Source of the DNA: Suillus spraguei
Lineage: Eukaryota; Basidiomycota; Agaricomycetes; Boletales; Suillaceae
Reading direction: 5' to 3'
Length of the DNA: 55,439 bases
Assembly (NCBI GenBank): GCA_016800925.1
Contig: JABCPU010000428.1
Span: 1 to 55,439, forward strand
Under the pieces are notes generated by a model that was given only the letters and a program-made list of their open reading frames with translations, was not told where the DNA came from and did not search any database. Numbering within the stretch: the first letter of the stretch is position 1; every line of letters starts with the position of its first letter. This document shows, piece after piece, positions 47,401 to 55,439 of the stretch. Position numbers and translations under genes: made by a program.

Positions 47401-50400
47401 GGCTTTAGGCGAAAAACTCGTTTGGACTAGGCTTGATTTTGCGTGATTTTTGCTATTGAATGTGAGGCGTAGCTTTAGGCGAAAACCTCGTTCAGACTTG
47501 GATTCATTTTGCGTGATTTTTGCTATCGGATTGCTTGATTTTGCTTGATTTATTGCTGTTGTATTGCTTGACTTGCTGTGGTAATGTATCGTAGTGTCTG
47601 GCTGACTTATAGTACCGAGAACCGAGACACCGAGACAATACGTTTTTAGCCTAAGCAACGAGAAAGCTAACTAAGCCTCTAACAGGTGGGGGGGTTGTTT
47701 TCTAACAGCTAAACCTAATGACTAACAACTCTAATGGGCGGGGGGCGGGGGGGATCTAACATATGATTGCCCTGCTTATCCTTATCCTTGACTATGGTAT
47801 TTTTATTGTATCTTAGTCTATCGTGTGTTGTCGGTTATTGTAGCGTATTGCATTTCTTATCCTTGTCTTGACTACCGTATCATATTCTATGGTATCGTGT
47901 TTCTTATCCTTGACTTGCTTATGGTAGTCTTGACTATCGTATTTTTGCAATAGCTTTAGGCGAAAACCTCGTCAGGACTGGGCTTCATTTTGCGTGATTT
48001 TTGCTATTTATTTGCTATTGGATTGTTTGATTTTGCTTTATTTGTTTGATCTGAAGCGTAGCTTTAGGCGAAAACCTTGTTCGGACTTGGCTTGATTTTG
48101 CGTGATTTTTGCTATTGAATGGCTTGATTTTGCTTGATGTCGGGCGTAGGTTTAGGCGAAAACCTCGTTCAGACTTGGGTTCATTTTGTATGATTTTTGC
48201 TATTTTTTTTGCTATTGCATTGCTTGATTTTGCTTGTCTTGCTGTTGTAGTCTCTTGTCATTGTATTGCTTGACTTGCTGTGGTATCGTATTGTAGCGTG
48301 TTGTATTCCTTATCCTTGTATGGTATCGTAGTCTGTTGCGTTTCTTATCCTTGACTTGCTTGTGGTAGTCTTGACTATCGTATTCCTGGTCGAAACCTAG
48401 TTCACACTTTGCTTGACTTTGCTTGATTTTTGTTTAATCTGAAGCGTAGCTTTAGGCGAAAACCTCGTTCAGACTGGGCGTGATTTTGCTTGATTTTTGT
48501 TTGATCTGAAGCATAGCTTTAGGCGAAAACCTCGTTCAGACTGGGCGTGATTTTGCTTGATTTTTGTGTAATCTGAAGCGTAGCTTTGGGCGAAAATCTC
48601 GTTGAGACTGGGCTTGATTTTGCTTGATTTTTGTGTAATCTGAAGCGTAGCTTTAGGCGAAAACCTCGTTCAGACTGAGCTTGACTTTGCTTTATTTTTG
48701 CTATTTTTTTGCCGATGAATTGTATGGTATTCCTTATCATTGTCTTGACTATTGTATGGTACCGAGAACCGAGACACCGAGACACCGAGACAATACGTTT
48801 TTATCCTAAGCAACGAGAAAGCTAACTAAGCCTCTAACGGGCGGGGGGGGGTGGTTTTCTAACAGCTAAACCTAATGACTAACAACTTTAACGGGGGGGC
48901 GGGTGGGGGGATCTAACATCCTGTTATTGTTATCCTTGACTATCGTATTGTTATCGTATGTGATCGTATGGTATTGTATTGCTATTGTATTGTATGTTAT
49001 CGTATAGCGTTGTCTTCTATAGTACTGTATTGTATCCATGATGCGGTGTTTCTTATCCTTGACTATGGTATGGCTTTTCTTATGCTTGTCTTTTGCTATT
49101 TTTTGCTGTTGGAGTCTCGACTATTGTATCGCTTATCCTTATCCTTGTCTCCGGTGATGCTTAGGCTGAGGCGAAAACCTTGTTCAGACTTTGCTTGATT
49201 TTGCTTGATTTGAGGCGTAGCTTTAGGCGAAAACCTTGTCAGGACTGGTCTTGACTTTGCTTGATTTTTGCTATTTTTGCTATTGGATTGCTTGATTTTT
49301 GTTTAATCTGAAGCGTAGCTTTAGGCGAAAACCTCGTCAGGACTGGGCTTCACTTTGCTTGATTTTTGTCTGATGTGAAGCGTAGCTTTGGCGAAAAACT
49401 CGTCAGGACTGGGCTTGACTTTGCTTGATTTTTGCTATTGGATTGCTTGATTTTGTTTTATTTTGTCTGATGTGGAGCGTAGCTTTGGCGAAAAACTTGT
49501 CAGGACTGGGCTTGACTTTGCTTGATTTTTGTCTGATGTGAAGCGTAGCTTTGGCGAAAACCTTGTTTGGACTTGGCTTGATTTTGGGTAGTGTTTGCTA
49601 TTTTTTTGCTATTGAATGGCTTTATTTTGCTTAATGACATGGGTGGCTTTAGGCGAAAAACTCGTTTGGACTAGGCTTGATTTTGCGTGATTTTTGCTAT
49701 TGAATGTGAGGCGTAGCTTTAGGCGAAAACCTCGTTCAGACTTGGATTCATTTTGCGTGATTTTTGCTATCGGATTGCTTGATTTTGCTTGATTTATTGC
49801 TGTTGTATTGCTTGACTTGCTGTGGTAATGTATCGTAGTGTCTGGCTGACTTATAGTACCGAGAACCGAGACACCGAGACAATACGTTTTTAGCCTAAGC
49901 AACGAGAAAGCTAACTAAGCCTCTAACAGGTGGGGGGGTTGTTTTCTAACAGCTAAACCTAATGACTAACAACTCTAATGGGCGGGGGGCGGGGGGGATC
50001 TAACATATGATTGCCCTGCTTATCCTTATCCTTGACTATGGTATTTTTATTGTATCTTAGTCTATCGTGTGTTGTCGGTTATTGTAGCGTATTGCATTTC
50101 TTATCCTTGTCTTGACTACCGTATCATATTCTATGGTATCGTGTTTCTTATCCTTGACTTGCTTATGGTAGTCTTGACTATCGTATTTTTGCAATAGCTT
50201 TAGGCGAAAACCTCGTCAGGACTGGGCTTCATTTTGCGTGATTTTTGCTATTTATTTGCTATTGGATTGTTTGATTTTGCTTTATTTGTTTGATCTGAAG
50301 CGTAGCTTTAGGCGAAAACCTTGTTCGGACTTGGCTTGATTTTGCGTGATTTTTGCTATTGAATGGCTTGATTTTGCTTGATGTCGGGCGTAGGTTTAGG

Positions 50401-53400
50401 CGAAAACCTCGTTCAGACTTGGGTTCATTTTGTATGATTTTTGCTATTTTTTTTGCTATTGCATTGCTTGATTTTGCTTGTCTTGCTGTTGTAGTCTCTT
50501 GTCATTGTATTGCTTGACTTGCTGTGGTATCGTATTGTAGCGTGTTGTATTCCTTATCCTTGTATGGTATCGTAGTCTGTTGCGTTTCTTATCCTTGACT
50601 TGCTTGTGGTAGTCTTGACTATCGTATTCCTGGTCGAAACCTAGTTCACACTTTGCTTGACTTTGCTTGATTTTTGTTTAATCTGAAGCGTAGCTTTAGG
50701 CGAAAACCTCGTTCAGACTGGGCGTGATTTTGCTTGATTTTTGTTTGATCTGAAGCATAGCTTTAGGCGAAAACCTCGTTCAGACTGGGCGTGATTTTGC
50801 TTGATTTTTGTGTAATCTGAAGCGTAGCTTTGGGCGAAAATCTCGTTGAGACTGGGCTTGATTTTGCTTGATTTTTGTGTAATCTGAAGCGTAGCTTTAG
50901 GCGAAAACCTCGTTCAGACTGAGCTTGACTTTGCTTTATTTTTGCTATTTTTTTGCCGATGAATTGTATGGTATTCCTTATCATTGTCTTGACTATTGTA
51001 TGGTACCGAGAACCGAGACACCGAGACACCGAGACAATACGTTTTTATCCTAAGCAACGAGAAAGCTAACTAAGCCTCTAACGGGCGGGGGGGGGTGGTT
51101 TTCTAACAGCTAAACCTAATGACTAACAACTTTAACGGGGGGGCGGGTGGGGGGATCTAACATCCTGTTATTGTTATCCTTGACTATCGTATTGTTATCG
51201 TATGTGATCGTATGGTATTGTATTGCTATTGTATTGTATGTTATCGTATAGCGTTGTCTTCTATAGTACTGTATTGTATCCATGATGCGGTGTTTCTTAT
51301 CCTTGACTATGGTATGGCTTTTCTTATGCTTGTCTTTTGCTATTTTTTGCTGTTGGAGTCTCGACTATTGTATCGCTTATCCTTATCCTTGTCTCCGGTG
51401 ATGCTTAGGCTGAGGCGAAAACCTTGTTCAGACTTTGCTTGATTTTGCTTGATTTGAGGCGTAGCTTTAGGCGAAAACCTTGTCAGGACTGGTCTTGACT
51501 TTGCTTGATTTTTGCTATTTTTGCTATTGGATTGCTTGATTTTTGTTTAATCTGAAGCGTAGCTTTAGGCGAAAACCTCGTCAGGACTGGGCTTCACTTT
51601 GCTTGATTTTTGTCTGATGTGAAGCGTAGCTTTGGCGAAAAACTCGTCAGGACTGGGCTTGACTTTGCTTGATTTTTGCTATTGGATTGCTTGATTTTGT
51701 TTTATTTTGTCTGATGTGGAGCGTAGCTTTGGCGAAAAACTTGTCAGGACTGGGCTTGACTTTGCTTGATTTTTGTCTGATGTGAAGCGTAGCTTTGGCG
51801 AAAACCTTGTTTGGACTTGGCTTGATTTTGGGTAGTGTTTGCTATTTTTTTGCTATTGAATGGCTTTATTTTGCTTAATGACATGGGTGGCTTTAGGCGA
51901 AAAACTCGTTTGGACTAGGCTTGATTTTGCGTGATTTTTGCTATTGAATGTGAGGCGTAGCTTTAGGCGAAAACCTCGTTCAGACTTGGATTCATTTTGC
52001 GTGATTTTTGCTATCGGATTGCTTGATTTTGCTTGATTTATTGCTGTTGTATTGCTTGACTTGCTGTGGTAATGTATCGTAGTGTCTGGCTGACTTATAG
52101 TACCGAGAACCGAGACACCGAGACAATACGTTTTTAGCCTAAGCAACGAGAAAGCTAACTAAGCCTCTAACAGGTGGGGGGGTTGTTTTCTAACAGCTAA
52201 ACCTAATGACTAACAACTCTAATGGGCGGGGGGCGGGGGGGATCTAACATATGATTGCCCTGCTTATCCTTATCCTTGACTATGGTATTTTTATTGTATC
52301 TTAGTCTATCGTGTGTTGTCGGTTATTGTAGCGTATTGCATTTCTTATCCTTGTCTTGACTACCGTATCATATTCTATGGTATCGTGTTTCTTATCCTTG
52401 ACTTGCTTATGGTAGTCTTGACTATCGTATTTTTGCAATAGCTTTAGGCGAAAACCTCGTCAGGACTGGGCTTCATTTTGCGTGATTTTTGCTATTTATT
52501 TGCTATTGGATTGTTTGATTTTGCTTTATTTGTTTGATCTGAAGCGTAGCTTTAGGCGAAAACCTTGTTCGGACTTGGCTTGATTTTGCGTGATTTTTGC
52601 TATTGAATGGCTTGATTTTGCTTGATGTCGGGCGTAGGTTTAGGCGAAAACCTCGTTCAGACTTGGGTTCATTTTGTATGATTTTTGCTATTTTTTTTGC
52701 TATTGCATTGCTTGATTTTGCTTGTCTTGCTGTTGTAGTCTCTTGTCATTGTATTGCTTGACTTGCTGTGGTATCGTATTGTAGCGTGTTGTATTCCTTA
52801 TCCTTGTATGGTATCGTAGTCTGTTGCGTTTCTTATCCTTGACTTGCTTGTGGTAGTCTTGACTATCGTATTCCTGGTCGAAACCTAGTTCACACTTTGC
52901 TTGACTTTGCTTGATTTTTGTTTAATCTGAAGCGTAGCTTTAGGCGAAAACCTCGTTCAGACTGGGCGTGATTTTGCTTGATTTTTGTTTGATCTGAAGC
53001 ATAGCTTTAGGCGAAAACCTCGTTCAGACTGGGCGTGATTTTGCTTGATTTTTGTGTAATCTGAAGCGTAGCTTTGGGCGAAAATCTCGTTGAGACTGGG
53101 CTTGATTTTGCTTGATTTTTGTGTAATCTGAAGCGTAGCTTTAGGCGAAAACCTCGTTCAGACTGAGCTTGACTTTGCTTTATTTTTGCTATTTTTTTGC
53201 CGATGAATTGTATGGTATTCCTTATCATTGTCTTGACTATTGTATGGTACCGAGAACCGAGACACCGAGACACCGAGACAATACGTTTTTATCCTAAGCA
53301 ACGAGAAAGCTAACTAAGCCTCTAACGGGCGGGGGGGGGTGGTTTTCTAACAGCTAAACCTAATGACTAACAACTTTAACGGGGGGGCGGGTGGGGGGAT

Positions 53401-55439
53401 CTAACATCCTGTTATTGTTATCCTTGACTATCGTATTGTTATCGTATGTGATCGTATGGTATTGTATTGCTATTGTATTGTATGTTATCGTATAGCGTTG
53501 TCTTCTATAGTACTGTATTGTATCCATGATGCGGTGTTTCTTATCCTTGACTATGGTATGGCTTTTCTTATGCTTGTCTTTTGCTATTTTTTGCTGTTGG
53601 AGTCTCGACTATTGTATCGCTTATCCTTATCCTTGTCTCCGGTGATGCTTAGGCTGAGGCGAAAACCTTGTTCAGACTTTGCTTGATTTTGCTTGATTTG
53701 AGGCGTAGCTTTAGGCGAAAACCTTGTCAGGACTGGTCTTGACTTTGCTTGATTTTTGCTATTTTTGCTATTGGATTGCTTGATTTTTGTTTAATCTGAA
53801 GCGTAGCTTTAGGCGAAAACCTCGTCAGGACTGGGCTTCACTTTGCTTGATTTTTGTCTGATGTGAAGCGTAGCTTTGGCGAAAAACTCGTCAGGACTGG
53901 GCTTGACTTTGCTTGATTTTTGCTATTGGATTGCTTGATTTTGTTTTATTTTGTCTGATGTGGAGCGTAGCTTTGGCGAAAAACTTGTCAGGACTGGGCT
54001 TGACTTTGCTTGATTTTTGTCTGATGTGAAGCGTAGCTTTGGCGAAAACCTTGTTTGGACTTGGCTTGATTTTGGGTAGTGTTTGCTATTTTTTTGCTAT
54101 TGAATGGCTTTATTTTGCTTAATGACATGGGTGGCTTTAGGCGAAAAACTCGTTTGGACTAGGCTTGATTTTGCGTGATTTTTGCTATTGAATGTGAGGC
54201 GTAGCTTTAGGCGAAAACCTCGTTCAGACTTGGATTCATTTTGCGTGATTTTTGCTATCGGATTGCTTGATTTTGCTTGATTTATTGCTGTTGTATTGCT
54301 TGACTTGCTGTGGTAATGTATCGTAGTGTCTGGCTGACTTATAGTACCGAGAACCGAGACACCGAGACAATACGTTTTTAGCCTAAGCAACGAGAAAGCT
54401 AACTAAGCCTCTAACAGGTGGGGGGTTGTTTTCTAACAGCTAAACCTAATGACTAACAACTCTAATGGGCGGGGGGCGGGGGGATCTAACATATGATTGC
54501 CCTGCTTATCCTTATCCTTGACTATGGTATTTTTATTGTATCTTAGTCTATCGTGTGTTGTCGGTTATTGTAGCGTATTGCATTTCTTATCCTTGTCTTG
54601 ACTACCGTATCATATTCTATGGTATCGTGTTTCTTATCCTTGACTTGCTTATGGTAGTCTTGACTATCGTATTTTGCAATAGCTTTAGGCGAAAACCTCG
54701 TCAGGACTGGGCTTCATTTTGCGTGATTTTTGCTATTTATTTGCTATTGGATTGTTTGATTTTGCTTTATTTGTTTGATCTGAAGCGTAGCTTTAGGCGA
54801 AAACCTTGTTCGGACTTGGCTTGATTTTGCGTGATTTTTGCTATTGAATGGCTTGATTTTGCTTGATGTCGGGCGTAGGTTTAGGCGAAAACCTCGTTCA
54901 GACTTGGGTTCATTTTGTATGATTTTTGCTATTTTTTTTGCTATTGCATTGCTTGATTTTGCTTGTCTTGCTGTTGTAGTCTCTTGTCATTGTATTGCTT
55001 GACTTGCTGTGGTATCGTATTGTAGCGTGTTGTATTCCTTATCCTTGTATGGTATCGTAGTCTGTTGCGTTTCTTATCCTTGACTTGCTTGTGGTAGTCT
55101 TGACTATCGTATTCCTGGTCGAAACCTAGTTCACACTTTGCTTGACTTTGCTTGATTTTTGTTTAATCTGAAGCGTAGCTTTAGGCGAAAACCTCGTTCA
55201 GACTGGGCGTGATTTTGCTTGATTTTTGTTTGATCTGAAGCATAGCTTTAGGCGAAAACCTCGTTCAGACTGGGCGTGATTTTGCTTGATTTTTGTGTAA
55301 TCTGAAGCGTAGCTTTGGGCGAAAATCTCGTTGAGACTGGGCTTGATTTTGCTTGATTTTGTGTAATCTGAAGCGTAGCTTTAGGCGAAAACCTCGTTCA
55401 GACTGAGCTTGACTTTGCTTTATTTTTGCTATTTTTTTG

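Larger units (their letters stand above)
42485..55439 (-). repeat. Satellite family C (reverse-orientation relative of A), 2244-bp unit, 5 full copies plus partial
   Basis: Units start at CGTAGCTTTAGGCG at 42485, 44728, 46972, 49216, 51460 and 53704; the last runs off the window end. Read on the minus strand, C matches A over long blocks. For example, the ~80 bp around 43000-43080 is the reverse complement of the A sequence at about 6477-6557 with one mismatch noticed. C therefore belongs to the same superfamily as A but with a unit about 220 bp longer. Each unit has two core modules (43123-43270 and 44272-44430). Copies vary in G-run length, for example 8 versus 9 G after GGGC near 44354 and 46599. 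In the last unit several homopolymers are one base shorter, suggesting lower sequence quality at the contig end. Confidence 0.97.

Noticed and set aside
4558..55439. CRISPR array
   Set aside because: Short repeats are degenerate and unevenly spaced, and the spacers are repeats themselves. The genes on the contig are eukaryotic with introns, and no cas-like gene is present.
4558..55439. rDNA or intergenic spacer repeats
   Set aside because: No 18S, 5.8S, 28S or 5S sequence is recognisable in any unit.

Overview
The window looks like a fungal nuclear contig, most likely from a basidiomycete. It carries eroded protein-coding remnants with 47-53 bp introns and a large-unit satellite domain. The first 4.1 kb holds recognisable but broken genes. 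The remaining ~51 kb is tandem repeat with no credible protein-coding gene.

Region 1 (1-4135, + strand) is a patchwork of three gene remnants. A 5'-truncated SEC23 (COPII coat GTPase-activating protein) comes first, with lost coding blocks and frameshifts. It runs within a few bases into a 5'-truncated amidase-signature enzyme that keeps its catalytic motifs and C terminus but has frameshifts, an in-frame stop and damaged splice donors. Inside the amidase, at what looks like an intron position, lies an internal fragment of a cysteine-rich EGF/TNFR-like protein. Positions 4136-4557 are single copy with no gene seen.

Region 2 (4558-55439) is satellite DNA in mirror-image order. Family A has a ~2021-bp unit with 3.75 copies at 4558-12133. 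Family B has a 2588-bp unit with 8 full copies and a partial one at 12134-~33690. Family B then continues in the opposite orientation, with 3 full copies and a partial, at ~33690-42484. Family C has a 2244-bp unit with 5.8 copies at 42485-55439 and is a reverse-orientation relative of family A. The order is A> B> | <B <C, and the strong A-over-T bias of the left half becomes T-over-A in the right half. Each unit of every family carries two copies of a ~50-bp core that hardly varies between families. In A and C the core is accompanied by C/G-run blocks with G-quadruplex potential. Family B also has five near-palindromic 18-mers per unit, each centred on ACGCGT, and a GC-rich hairpin block.

Both edges of the B domain fall at the same point of the B unit. 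Single-base deletions cluster just before the inversion point and again at the right end of the window, so the inversion may be an assembly join. If it is real, the layout (inverted homogeneous arrays, a shared core motif, a gene-remnant border) resembles a regional centromere or another heterochromatic domain. That functional reading is inference.
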